Part shown: piece after piece, positions 18,663 to 29,186 of the stretch
Layout: the number at the start of each line of letters is the position of its first letter
Numbering within the stretch: the first letter of the stretch is position 1
Assembly: GCA_041396125.1 (NCBI GenBank)
Contig: JAWKZG010000004.1
Span: 248,001 to 312,000 of the forward strand
Direction: 5' to 3'
Length of the DNA stretch: 64,000 bases
Source: JAWKZG01 sp041396125
GTDB taxonomy: Bacteria > Pseudomonadota > Gammaproteobacteria > Competibacterales > Competibacteraceae
Made by a program: the position numbers and the translations under genes
The notes under the pieces: generated by a model
What the model saw: only the letters and a program-made list of their open reading frames with translations
Database searches by the model: none
What the model was told of the DNA's origin: nothing

Positions 18663-20854
18663 ATGTTACCTAGATTTCAATACTCAATTCTGCCATTTTT
18701 TATTACTGGCGGTATTTGCCGTATTGTGTGCATCAAGCATTGATAATGCTTCATTAACCTATGATGAACCACAGCATTATCGCTATGGCGCTCAGATCCT
18801 AATAGAACATAATGCGGAACGCTTTGACGATAGCAAAACGCGCATCAACCTGGAATGCAATACGTGCTATTGCCATAAAATTAAAATCATTAATAAGCAC
18901 CGACATCTATAACAAGCTATACGATATCAAAACTGGTCGTTATATGACCATTATAATTGCACTGGTGCTAGGTTTTTTTGTTTTCCGCTGGAGTAAAGAG
19001 TTATATGGAACACAAGCGGGTTATTTTTCACTTTTTTTGTATTCTTTATCGCCGAATATAATAGCTCATTCCTCATTAATCACAACAGATCTTTATTCTG
19101 CAGCTGGTATAACAATTGCCCTTTATTATTACTGGCGTTTTCTAAATGATATCAAACTCAAAACCGGCATTAAAAGCGCATTTGCTTTTAGTATTGCTCA
19201 AACAACAAAATACACAGCAGTATTTTTATACCCTATCCTTCTGATAATAGCAGGAATTTTTATTTATCGTAAAACAAAAAAAATAATACAAGAAAAAGAT
19301 TGGTGTATGTTGCAAGCCGGATTTTTAAAAATTCTGATGTGGGTTATTATTTTTATTATAGTTAACCTACTCGTTATTAATATTGCATATTTATTTGATC
19401 GCAGCTTTATACCTTTCAGTAATTATGAATTCAAAAGCCCTTTATTTAAAAACATACAAGAAAACTTAAGTTTACTCTCCAACATACCAGTACCAACACC
19501 TTATCCTTATCTAGAAGGTTTAGATTGGGTTTATTTTGTCAACAGTACGTTACGCAATAACATCTATTTGTTAGGGGAAATAAAACATGCACCAGATCAG
19601 TTTTTTGGTTATTATTTTATTGCTTATATATTTAAAGAGCCAATAGCGGCACAGTTTTTTGCACTCAGCTCATTATTGCTGTTTATTTTTTATTTCAATC
19701 AAAAAAAATTTATTAAAAATGAAATTTTTATTTTATTTCCATTGTTGTTTTTTATATTTTATTTCAATTTTATATTTCGCACTCAAATCGGTATTCGTTT
19801 TATAATAGTAGGCTTTCCTTTGCTATATATTTTTTGTGGCTTTTTATTTAAAAAGTCAGCAAAAAAATTGAAATACTTTATATATCCATTAATAATTTTT
19901 CAAATTATTTCCATAATTTCATATTACCCGTATTACATACCTTATTTCAATGAACTGGTTTTTGACCGGAAACAAGCCTATAAAATACTTGCCGATTCCA
20001 ATATAAATTTTGGTCAGGATGAATATCGGCTTAAGACATACCTAGAGCAAAATCCGGATGTTATTCTCCAACCCCAGCAGCCTGTAATTGGAAAAGTCAT
20101 TGTAGATATTAACTTCCTTATGTCTGTTTTCCCTAATAACAACCTAGCCTGGTTGCGGGAAAATTTTCAGCCCGTTGCCCATATGAGCTATAGTCATTTA
20201 ATTTATAATATTACAACTGACCAATACCATAAGCTTCTTGAGGAATCACCATACTACTTTCCCGACCCCTTTAAATTAATAAATGAAAAAGATGATTATT
20301 ATTTGCTTAATATTTGGCAAGGTCAAAGCTTGGAACGTATGGAAAATTACCAGGATGCGTTGATTCATTATCATAAAACGGTCAACTATCGTCCTTTTGA
20401 AACCGAACCGCTGCATGCTTTAATTAGAATTTATTCATTATTGAATGATCATCATAAATCTCAGCTCTATCGTGATGCTTTGGAACGTCTGACAATGTTG
20501 GAAGACTTATATCAAAAGGGACTCGCAGCCTATACTGCTCAGGACTTTCTACAGGCCTCTAATTATTTTTCACAACTGTCTCAGCAGCAATCCGATTACA
20601 AAATGACACTTTTTTATCAAGGTCTCATGTTGCAAATCCAGAACAAGCACGCTGAAGCTATTCCTTATTACCGGCAATTTCTACAAATTTATCCAGCTTA
20701 TTATCAGGCCTTTTTTAATCTGGCATTTGCGCTAATGAAAACAGGTGAATGCGAGAAAGCCATTAGATTATTCGAAAGAACTTTAGCTCTAAAACCAGAT
20801 TATTCAGAAGCTAATACCCATATCAGAGAATGTAAAAACATTGATTATAAATAA
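18663..20854 (+). pseudogene. GT-C membrane glycosyltransferase with C-terminal TPRs, two frameshifts near the start
   Basis: Repaired length is about 730 residues. The start at 18663 gives MLPRFQYSILPF; an extra T in a T6 run near 18699 and an extra base near an A4 run at 18835 break the frame, after which it is open to 20854. The first exterior loop contains the acidic motif LTYDEPQHYRYG expected for polyprenyl-phosphate-sugar-dependent (PMT/ArnT-like) transferases. About ten hydrophobic segments follow, then a globular end with two or three TPRs (AEAIPYYRQFLQIYPAYYQ, AIRLFERTLALKPDYSEA). The gene is very AT-rich compared with the rest of the window, suggesting transfer. It should move a lipid-linked sugar onto an exported acceptor. 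Confidence 0.78.
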
Positions 20855-20885
20855 AGCGGTCTATTCAGCATGTACTCACAAAGTA

Positions 20886-21293
20886 CTAGCGATTAATAAA
20901 TATCAGTTTTTTGGAAGCAGTAAAATTAAATAAAAGACCAGCGAGCGAACCGAATCCAACTGCAATAACAGGATAGCTTGAACAGGTTATACTGGTTTTT
21001 ATCAAAATCCCATATACCGTATAATTAACAAAACCACCAGCCGAGTTAGCAAGCAGAAAACGAACCCATTCTCGACCCGGTTTGGTTTTATCTACTTCAG
21101 CGAAAGTCAGATGTCGATTAAGATACCAGGTCGTTGTCGCAGCAACCAGGTATGAAATTAATCGTCCATTGTAAAGCCCTAGTTTCCCCACAAAAACGCA
21201 TAGATAGAGCACTGCTGTATCGACCAGAAAACCGACCGTCCCCACTAAAGAAAACAGCAAAAACTTACGCAACGGGAGATTCCTGTTTTGCAT
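20886..21293 (-). CDS. GtrA-family membrane protein (lipid-linked sugar flippase)
   Basis: About 135 residues from the ATG at 21293 (AAAGG three bases upstream), with four membrane helices. KFLLFSLVGTVGFLVDTAVL and ATTTWYLNRHLTF are the GtrA signatures. GtrA proteins are thought to flip undecaprenyl-phosphate-linked sugar to the periplasmic face. The start overlaps the end of the upstream GT2 gene by 29 bases, so GT-C, GT2 and GtrA genes form one minus-strand operon (22284-23789, 21265-22287, 20886-21293). Confidence 0.87.
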   Translation of the reverse strand: MQNRNLPLRKFLLFSLVGTVGFLVDTAVLYLCVFVGKLGLYNGRLISYLVAATTTWYLNRHLTFAEVDKTKPGREWVRFLLANSAGGFVNYTVYGILIKTSITCSSYPVIAVGFGSLAGLLFNFTASKKLIFINR

Positions 21294-22287
21294 CTGCCTT
21301 TGTGCTTGACGCTTTATCTCGCACATTTTTCAGTCTATCTTTCAAATCCAGGCAAGGCATACTCAGGTATTGTAATCGCTTCATTTCCCGTCGACCTTGG
21401 CTGACAGTATCCAGAACAACCCCTGCTGTAAGGCTTAGAAAGGCCATGATAATTAAAGCTGCTGATAGAATAGCTGTTGGAAAGCGAGGCACTAAACCGG
21501 TCTCTATGTAAGTAAAAAAAACCGGTACCATAAGAACAAAAGCAATAGCAGTAAAAAACAAAGAAAACCCCAAAAAAAACGTTAAAGGCCGTTCATTTTT
21601 AAATAATTTAATCATTTCCAGAAAAATATGACAACCATCGCGAATGGTGTGTAGTTTACTAAATGAATTCTCAGGTCGTTCGCGGTATTGAGTAACGAGT
21701 TCAGTATTAGGTATACGCAATGATAACGCATGCACAGTCAGCTCAAGTTCTATTTCAAATCCCTGGGCCGCCCCCGGGAAGGCTTTCACAAAGCGCCGTG
21801 AGAGCACCCGATAACCTGACAGAAGATCGTTAATAGTATGCCCAAATATCCGGCTGGCAACCCAGCTAAAAAGACGATTGCCAAAGCGATGACCAAAGCG
21901 ATAGACAAAGCTCTCATTAGCTGCGCGAGCACCAGTAACCATATCTACCTGACTATTAATCAGGGTTTCTATCAGAACAGGGGCAGCATCGGCAGCGTAG
22001 GTATCATCTCCATCCACCAAAACATAAATATCTGCCTCAATATCAGCAAACATCCGTCGCACAACATTGCCTTTACCCTGCCAGGGCTCCCGGCAAACAA
22101 TAGCACCCGATTCCTGCGCTAGCGCTATCGTATTATCGTTGGAATTGTTGTCATAGACATAGATAGCCGCTCCTGGAATATATGTTTGAAAATCCTTCAC
22201 CACTTGCCCAATTGTTGCAGCCTCGTTGTAGCAGGGGATAAGTACAGCAATGTCAAAAAGTGCTGTGATTTTCTGATAGTCAGTCAT
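21265..22287 (-). CDS. Polyprenyl-phosphate glycosyltransferase (GtrB/DPM1-like GT2)
   Basis: About 340 residues from the ATG at 22287, which overlaps the upstream stop (ATGA). The family 2 domain starts at IAVLIPCYNEAATIGQVV, followed by YVYDNNSNDNT, the metal-binding VLVDGDDTYAADAAP, and the acceptor-side QGFEIELELTVHAL. Two C-terminal membrane helices (LTFFLGFSLFFTAIAFVLMV and a second) match GtrB-like enzymes that charge undecaprenyl phosphate with a sugar. Together with GtrA and the GT-C enzyme this is the classic three-part Gtr design. Confidence 0.87.
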   Translation of the reverse strand: MTDYQKITALFDIAVLIPCYNEAATIGQVVKDFQTYIPGAAIYVYDNNSNDNTIALAQESGAIVCREPWQGKGNVVRRMFADIEADIYVLVDGDDTYAADAAPVLIETLINSQVDMVTGARAANESFVYRFGHRFGNRLFSWVASRIFGHTINDLLSGYRVLSRRFVKAFPGAAQGFEIELELTVHALSLRIPNTELVTQYRERPENSFSKLHTIRDGCHIFLEMIKLFKNERPLTFFLGFSLFFTAIAFVLMVPVFFTYIETGLVPRFPTAILSAALIIMAFLSLTAGVVLDTVSQGRREMKRLQYLSMPCLDLKDRLKNVRDKASSTKADAKQESPVA

Positions 22288-23789
22288 TTTGTCTGAAGAT
22301 TCCGATAAAGACGCCAGCAGCAAAATACCAGCATCACTGTAAATACGAGCAATGGCCCCCACAGATAGTCAAAACCAAATTTCCGATAGAGATTAAGCAA
22401 CCACATGTCGACGCGATGATCCCCACTGAGCAATGCTTCAGACATGAATACAACGGGTGCCTGGTTGGGAATAAACATGAATCCAAATGGTGGCCGGAAA
22501 ATATCATAACCGACGACCAGCAGCGTATAAGAAAAATTGACAGCAATATGCGTCAACTGCATCCAGAAACTAAGCAATAAGAGCGGTGTTAGGTACCACC
22601 ACTGCTGGCGGGTTTGGCTGTCAAACCAGGCAGCCAAAGGCAGCATAAGCAGAACCGTCAAAGGCCCTAAATAGCGAGGGCCATACGCATAAAGACCATG
22701 CCAGTCAGTAAGTTTCGAATACACCAGCAAATAAGAAATCGTCAATCCTATGAGCACTACAGCTTCTGTACGGTTTTTCTTTAACCCATGCGAGAGGGTC
22801 CATGGCAACAGCACCAGTAACGGTGTAAACAGGAAGAGACTCGCGCCAGGACTGAAAAGAAAACCGTACAAACCCACCAGCAGGGGAGTTCCGAACATTT
22901 GATCTCCACCCCAAACCATATAAGGCCCGGGAAAAGTCTCAAATTTCCAGTAGACAATCGCAACATGTATTATCAGGCCCAACAGCATCGGCACAGCGAA
23001 TGGCCAGCCGTCCCGCAACAGCGCGCCGATCATCCCCCTCCACCCGACCGGGCGATGTCGTTGCCAGATTAACCACGCCATATAAGCGCTCAGCACTGGC
23101 CAGGCAAGGGCAGCCGGTTGGCGGAACAGCAGCGCCAAGGCCAACATCAAACCAGCCAGGGCACGCGTAGAGACCCGTGCTTGTTGCCGTTCACACACCA
23201 GGAAATAAAGGGCGGAAAGTACAAACAGCGCCTCACTGGTGTGCCTGAAAAACCCAACAGAATAAGGTGCCATATAGCTGAGCGTGCCGACCAAAAGCGC
23301 TGTTAACACGGCGTTTCGCAGTGATGCCCCCAAGCGGTAGCATAGTAAAAAAAACACTGTGCATAACATCGCTGTAGTAAAACAGTTAAATAAATTAACA
23401 AAAAAAATTTCAATTTCACCGCCCCACTTCGACGGATTGTTGGGAACGGCAATCACCGGGCCTGCCAGCGCCTGCAGCCAGTCGGTATGACCGTTGGCAG
23501 ACAGCCATTCCCCTACACGGCTGCCCAAGGCATATAAGGGGACAGCGGCTAAGGCCTGACCGACGCTGTATTGACTGTAATAGTGACCATCTCGCCCCGG
23601 GAAAGTGGCCAAAACCGGGTTGATTGCCAGACTTCCTCGCTCCCACAGGGATTGAGTTATCTGATAAAGATTGACCTCGTCGCTGGAAACAAAATGCCCC
23701 CGGGTAATCGCCAGGTGGAACGTCAGCAAAATCAAGAATAGCCAGATTGCGACATTAGTATGTTTTGTGCGTGGGGTTTCTATAGGCAT
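22284..23789 (-). CDS. GT-C fold membrane glycosyltransferase (GT39/ArnT-like)
   Basis: 501 residues with about eleven membrane segments. The first exterior loop carries the acidic motif FVSSDEVNLYQITQSLWERG, corresponding to the catalytic Asp-Glu of protein mannosyltransferases and ArnT. No signal peptide beyond the first helix. It is the first gene of the GT-C/GT2/GtrA operon and should transfer the sugar from the lipid carrier to a periplasmic acceptor. The acceptor is not known; the collagen-like protein encoded 5 kb away is a candidate. Confidence 0.78.
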   Translation of the reverse strand: MPIETPRTKHTNVAIWLFLILLTFHLAITRGHFVSSDEVNLYQITQSLWERGSLAINPVLATFPGRDGHYYSQYSVGQALAAVPLYALGSRVGEWLSANGHTDWLQALAGPVIAVPNNPSKWGGEIEIFFVNLFNCFTTAMLCTVFFLLCYRLGASLRNAVLTALLVGTLSYMAPYSVGFFRHTSEALFVLSALYFLVCERQQARVSTRALAGLMLALALLFRQPAALAWPVLSAYMAWLIWQRHRPVGWRGMIGALLRDGWPFAVPMLLGLIIHVAIVYWKFETFPGPYMVWGGDQMFGTPLLVGLYGFLFSPGASLFLFTPLLVLLPWTLSHGLKKNRTEAVVLIGLTISYLLVYSKLTDWHGLYAYGPRYLGPLTVLLMLPLAAWFDSQTRQQWWYLTPLLLLSFWMQLTHIAVNFSYTLLVVGYDIFRPPFGFMFIPNQAPVVFMSEALLSGDHRVDMWLLNLYRKFGFDYLWGPLLVFTVMLVFCCWRLYRNLQTK

Positions 23790-23810
23790 GGGTTATTAGC
23801 TAAGGGATCC

Positions 23811-26571
23811 TTAGATGATTGCGTCAGTCGACAGCGGCAACTCCACCACAAACACGGCACCCTGCTCCGCTGCGTTATCCGCGCTGATGCTGCCCTGATG
23901 GTGTTCGATAATGCTTTTGCTGATGGCCAGACCCAGACCGGTGCCAACCGGTTTGCCGGCCTGCTGGTCATTGACCTGGTGAAACCGTTCGAATACTTGC
24001 CCCAGTTGCTCGGGCGGGATGCCGGGGCCATTATCACGCACGATGACACGAACGCTGCTGGCGGGCGCGGACTGTGCATTATCGGCATCGCTGGTTTGCA
24101 CCAGAACATCGACCCGACCCGTTGTTTTGGGGCTGAATTTCACAGCATTGGACAATAAATTAATGAACACCTGCGTCAGGCGGTCGCTGTCACCGTGTAG
24201 AGGCACCGGTTCGCTGCCCAGCTGCTCGTTCAGGGTGACATCTTTTTCGCGAAATAACTGACTGGTAGCGGCAATCGCCTCGCGCAGCGGCTCTCGCAGA
24301 TCCAGATCGCGCATATTCCAGTCGACCCGGCCGGATTCCAGTTTGGCCATATCCAGCACTTGGTTGATCAGACGGGTCAGACGTTCGCTTTCCTTGACGA
24401 TGATGCTCAGAAACTCTTCCCGCTGCGGCTGCTCCAGTTCCGGATTTTGCAGCAGTATCTCGGAAAAAGCGCGGATTGAAGTCAGCGGTGTACGCAATTC
24501 GTGGCTGACGGTGGAGACAAATTCATCTTTCAAATGATCCAGTTCCAGCAACCGGGCATTGGCGTCGCGCAATTCGGCATAGGCCGCCGCCAGTTCGTGC
24601 GATTTGCGCTCTAGTTGCTGACTGTAGCGGATAACTTGCGAGCTTTCGTCCAGAATCGTCATGACTTCGCTCATATCCAGGGTCCGCCCCTGCGCAATCG
24701 AGCCCACCAGTACCCGCGCCGAAGCTGCGCCAATTGCACCGGCCAGCAGACGTTCGGCATGATTGATCAGGGCCGCATCGACCTGATCGTTATCCTGCAG
24801 CGTGATCCGGGTGGTGCGGGAGTATTCCGCGAAGGCCTTGCTGGCCCGCTCCCGACCGATATATCGGGCCAGCAGCGCCTGCACTTCCTTGAACTTGACA
24901 CTGCCCTGCCATAACAGCAGCTCACCTTCGCGGGCCGTGCCGAACGCATTGACATAGCGGTTCGCCTGCACCCGCTCGAACGCATCCTGCTTGCCCAGCA
25001 ATGATCCCAGCACCAGCATGCCGACATTCAATAGCATGCTCCAGAACACCGCATGAGTAATCGGGTCCAGCCCGTTCAGCCCAAGCAGCTGATAGGGACG
25101 CAACCAGGCGATACCCGCCGGACCGTGTTCAATAAAGCCTGGCCCCAGCCAGCCCGAAAACGGCAGCAGCAGAGTGTAAACCCAGATCAGAAAACCGCTG
25201 CTGATACCCAGAATCGCCCCGATTCGGGTCGCACCACGCCAGTACAGACCCATTAAAATGGCAGGTGCAAACTGGGCAGCCGCCGCAAACGACAACAGAC
25301 CGATGGTCACCAGCGGGAAAAAATGCCCGACATAATGAAAAACAGATAACCCAGCAACATCATGGCCACGATACTGATCCGCCGGATCGCCAGCAGCAGA
25401 CCGCTCAGATCAGCCCGCTCATGCAGGCGCAAACGGCGGCTGCGCAGCGCAGCAAAGGCATCACCAGATCGTTGCAGATCATGGTGGACAGGGCCACTGT
25501 TTCCGCGATCACCATGCTGGTCGCCGCCGATAAACCGCCAATAAACACCAGCAATGCCAGCGCCGGTTGCTGCTGCAGCATAGGCAGCGCCAGCACGAAG
25601 GTATCCGCATCAATAGCCTGGTCTTTGAACGCCAGCAGGCCGCCCAGCGCAATCGGCAATACAAACAGATTGATGATCAGCAGATACAGCGGAAACAACC
25701 AGCTGGCGGTGCGCAGATGACGTTCATCGGTATTTTCCACCACCAGAATCTGAAACTGGCGCGGCACAAATAAAAACGCCGCCATCGAGATAAAAGTCAA
25801 CGACAACCAGCCGCCAAAACCGCCGGGAATAGCGCTGAAATCGAGCAGACGCCTGAGTTCGGGCAGTTCCTGAGCCCGGCTGAAAATATCGCCCAGGCCG
25901 TCATACACGCTATAGCTTATAAAGAGCCCCACCGCCAGAAATGCCAGCAGTTTAACCACCGATTCAAACGCGATTGCCGCCACCAGACCTTCGTGACGTT
26001 CAGTGGTGTCGATATGGCGGGTGCCAAATAAAATAGCGAATACGATCAGCAGCAAGGCGATATAAAAACTGGTATCCAGCCACAGCGCGCCGGTCTCGGC
26101 CGGATCAACCGTGTTGATCGCCGGGTATTGTCGCAAGACCGCAAAACTGAGCGCGATGGCTTCCAGCTGAATGGAAATGTACGGCATGATACCGATGATC
26201 GCGATCACCGTGACCAGACCGCCCAGCAACTGGCTTTTACCGTAACGCGAAGCGATCAGATCGGCGATCGAGGTGATGCGCTGGGTTTTGGCAATCCGCA
26301 CGATACGCCGCAACACCAGCCAGAACAGCAAGGCGACCAGCGTCGGGCCGAGATAAATCGGTAAAAATCCAACCCCGGTGCTGGCAGCCCGACCAACACT
26401 GCCGTAAAACGTCCAGGCGGTGCAATAGACTGCAATAGACAGCGTGTACACTACCGGTTTATTGATCAGCGAACGGCCACTGTCGGCGCGTTTATCGCCA
26501 TAATACGCAATCGCGAACAACAGACCGATATAGGTCAGGGCAATCAGTATGATGAGTTTATCGTCAAGCAT
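23811..26571 (-). pseudogene. Sodium:solute symporter-histidine kinase fusion (CrbS/CbrA-like), two frameshifts
   Basis: The N-terminal part (from 26571) is an SSS transporter domain with about 13 helices (YCTAWTFYGSVGRAASTGVG, FVPRQFQILVVENTDERHL). One base is missing near 25450 (after LVMPLLR) and another near 25340 (expected FFHYVGHFFPLVTIG); the two losses restore phase exactly. The remainder contains the last helices, a cytoplasmic linker with DMSEVMTILDESSQVI, a coiled coil, the H-box FVSTVSHELRTPLTSI and an ATPase domain with NLLSNAVKFSP and DNGPGIPPE. Relatives (CrbS) control acetate uptake and acetyl-CoA synthetase, and CbrA senses carbon/nitrogen state. A response regulator lies 7.5 kb away at 34024. 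Confidence 0.88.
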
Positions 26572-26596
26572 GCGGGCAACTCACTGCAGTGACGCG

Positions 26597-26821
26597 CTAG
26601 TCGGGCGTCTCATCGACTGCTGTCGGGCGGTAAAACCACAACACGGCCGCAACACCGATAATCAGCAACAGCCAGATCGCGAACAGATAGAAATACAGCA
26701 CCGGCACGCCGAACATCAGAGCCACGCTGTTGACCAGCCCCAGCAGGGGATAATTAAAGGCCAGCAGTCCGGCCACGAAAAGCATAATCAGCCAGTCCCG
26801 GCGGCGACGTTGCTGGCTCAT
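26597..26821 (-). CDS. Small two-helix membrane protein
   Basis: 74 residues with a basic N-terminus (MSQQRRRRDW) and two hydrophobic helices (about 11-30 and 38-62). It lies between the exonuclease gene, whose start is further upstream, and the symporter-kinase gene, all on one strand. Small proteins of this type commonly precede sodium:solute symporter genes. Function unknown. Confidence 0.7.
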   Translation of the reverse strand: MSQQRRRRDWLIMLFVAGLLAFNYPLLGLVNSVALMFGVPVLYFYLFAIWLLLIIGVAAVLWFYRPTAVDETPD

Positions 26822-28978
26822 TCAGAAGCGCGCCTGCATGCGCCGCAGGGTGATCATTTTTTCGGAGGCTTCCAGCGCCTGCCCCAGTGTTTTAATACCC
26901 TGCGCTTCGAGTAAATCCAGCAGCCGGATGAATACCTCGGCCGTGCCCAGCGTGTCGCCCATAGCGTTATGGCGGTCCGTCAATACAACCCCCAGCCGCT
27001 CGGCGATAGCGTCCAGGTTATGATTCTGGGCATGATCGTGCAGATAGGCTGACAGCAGCAGGGTGTCCAGCACCGGATTATTGAACCGGACTCCGGCACC
27101 GGCTTCCTTCAGGCGTAGAAACTTCATATCAAACGCCGCATTATGTGCTACCAGCACGGTTTCATCACCGCCCACAAACGCATGAAAACCCGGCAGCACC
27201 TCCTGCACCCCGGGCTCGTTTTGCACCCTGTCGTCGGTAATGCCGTGAAAGCGGATCGAGGCACGCGGAATCGGCCGCCCCGGATTGATCAGGCGATCGA
27301 AACGCTCACCCGTCAACACCCGCTTGTTGACCACCCGAACACCGGCGATCTGCACCATTTCATCGCCTTTAGAGGGCTCCAGACCGGTGGTTTCGGTATC
27401 GAATACGACATAGTTCAGGCTGGCCAGCGGCCGTTGGGCCAGCTCACCCAGTTCCTCCACGCCCCGGCTGAGCGAAAAATCGTAGAATTCGGGCCGAGCG
27501 GGCAGACGCAGACGCTCCCCCTGCCATTGCCGTTGCGAGGCAGGCAGCGGCAGGCGCAGCAGCGACCGGCCCAGCCCCTGATTTTGACTTGTCTGAGCCG
27601 ACGCCTGAATCGAACGGCGCTGGCGTTGACTCCAGAGTTCGGTATTGTGGCGGCGCAGAATATCGCCCACTGTGACCGCGCCGGCCAGTTCCTCCAGCGG
27701 CTGCTCCAGCCACTGTCCAATCTGGCTGACCGATACTTGCTCGCCCGCCCAGATAACATCGACATAAACGCGTCGATTACCGAGCAGACACTCCACTTCG
27801 AATTCCTGCCCCGGCAGTTTGTGCAGCACAAACTCCAGCAAGGCCATGACCGCATGGCTGTCAACGCATAACCACAGCGGATCACCCACCACATGCAAGG
27901 TCGGCCCACCCCGCTGCTCCAGCCGGTGCGCCACGCTGTCCAGCAAATCCGACGACAGCACATCATGCATCGGCCATTGCGTGGCTATCATCTGGCGCAG
28001 ACTTTTCCATAACTGATCCAGCCGTGTGCTGAGCAGGCCGCTTTCGTCCACGATGATTTTTTGAAAAGTCTCCCGCTGCCCTTCATCCAGACTCACATCA
28101 CTCAGCGTCATACTTTCGGCAGCGGCGCGCAGGCTGGCCAGAGGCTGGCGCAATTCTTCCAGCGTCGTACCAATAACCGCCTGGGAGCGCACATCCACCA
28201 ACCGCTTGGTAATATCGCTGAAGGTAATCACAAAAGCTGAAGATAAGGCCTCGGTGGCTGGCAGCAGGCTTAAGCGGCAATGCAACCAACACTCTTCACC
28301 GACACTGGCACAGACAAACTCGGCATCACCGGTTACCGGTTGTACGTGCGGATCGGAGCCGTGCACTTCATCGCGTTTTTTGCGCCGCAGCAAGGTCAGC
28401 GTCGCTTCGATGGGCGCACGGTTCAGGATGCTGTAAATCGACCGCCCCAAGCCGACCTCATCCGGTTTCGGCAAGACCTCCAGCACCGCCGGGTTGTACA
28501 GCAGAATGCGGGCTTTCTCATCGCAGACCAGCACCCCTTCGCTAAGCTCCCGCATCACTACTTCCAACTGGTTTTTCTGCTCTTCACTGCGCCGGGCACC
28601 GGTCGCCATAGCCTCGGCCGCGTCGCGCTTGGCGCGCTGTACCGCCAGCCCGAGTTCATGGATGCGCTCAGGCAGATCGTTCAGTAAATGGCCGTCGGGC
28701 AATTCCAGTTCATGCCCCGGATTGCTGTGTACGATAATGCGCGCACCCCGTACCAGAGCCCGCAGCGGCAGTAATAGATAACGATCCAGATAAAACCAGA
28801 TAGCCACCAGCGTGAGTGCCAGAGCGCAGATCAATAGCACGATATCGCCTACCAGCGCTGGCCGCAGCGTTGCGTCAGGCACCAGTTCCGGCAAGCGCCG
28901 CAGCGCCAGAAAACCACCTGCCAGCAGAACCAGCATCGCGACACCTAACAGCAACCAGAACAAGGTGCGATTGCGCAT
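26822..28978 (-). CDS. Membrane PAS/pseudokinase protein fused to a DnaQ-like 3'-5' exonuclease
   Basis: About 718 residues from the ATG at 28978 (GGGGAGAG upstream); a GTG at 29002 is less likely. Residue numbers below count from 29002. Two N-terminal helices and a HAMP-like linker lead to a PAS domain (VLVCDEKARILLYNPAVLEV). The dimerisation segment reads TTLEELRQPLASLRAA, where the phosphate-accepting His of 'SHELRxPL' is Glu, and no normal ATP-binding boxes are visible, so kinase activity is unlikely. The C-terminal 190 residues are a DEDDh exonuclease with VFDTETTGLEP (Asp535, Glu537), HNAAFDMKFL (Asp625) and RHNAMGDTLGTAE (His678, Asp683). This gene family is known beside symporter-kinase genes. 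What nucleic acid it degrades is unknown. Confidence 0.88.
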   Translation of the reverse strand: MRNRTLFWLLLGVAMLVLLAGGFLALRRLPELVPDATLRPALVGDIVLLICALALTLVAIWFYLDRYLLLPLRALVRGARIIVHSNPGHELELPDGHLLNDLPERIHELGLAVQRAKRDAAEAMATGARRSEEQKNQLEVVMRELSEGVLVCDEKARILLYNPAVLEVLPKPDEVGLGRSIYSILNRAPIEATLTLLRRKKRDEVHGSDPHVQPVTGDAEFVCASVGEECWLHCRLSLLPATEALSSAFVITFSDITKRLVDVRSQAVIGTTLEELRQPLASLRAAAESMTLSDVSLDEGQRETFQKIIVDESGLLSTRLDQLWKSLRQMIATQWPMHDVLSSDLLDSVAHRLEQRGGPTLHVVGDPLWLCVDSHAVMALLEFVLHKLPGQEFEVECLLGNRRVYVDVIWAGEQVSVSQIGQWLEQPLEELAGAVTVGDILRRHNTELWSQRQRRSIQASAQTSQNQGLGRSLLRLPLPASQRQWQGERLRLPARPEFYDFSLSRGVEELGELAQRPLASLNYVVFDTETTGLEPSKGDEMVQIAGVRVVNKRVLTGERFDRLINPGRPIPRASIRFHGITDDRVQNEPGVQEVLPGFHAFVGGDETVLVAHNAAFDMKFLRLKEAGAGVRFNNPVLDTLLLSAYLHDHAQNHNLDAIAERLGVVLTDRHNAMGDTLGTAEVFIRLLDLLEAQGIKTLGQALEASEKMITLRRMQARF

Positions 28979-29186
28979 CCGGAACTCTCCCCTCAAACCC
29001 ACTTGGTACCTGTAGTTAAAGCAGACATTAGGCGATTACGCAATCGGGAATACCGAAAGCCGGGTCCAGCTTGACCCTCACAGAGTTACTGACTACTCTT
29101 GCAGGCAGCAAAAAAATAATTAGCTGTCATAGCGTCCACCCCGGCGTTCAGGCCGGCATCTACCCAAAAAGAGGAGTACTACCACT

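Noticed and set aside
15501..23789. Prophage or conjugative element
   Set aside because: No integrase, capsid, terminase or transfer genes; only surface-glycosylation functions are found.
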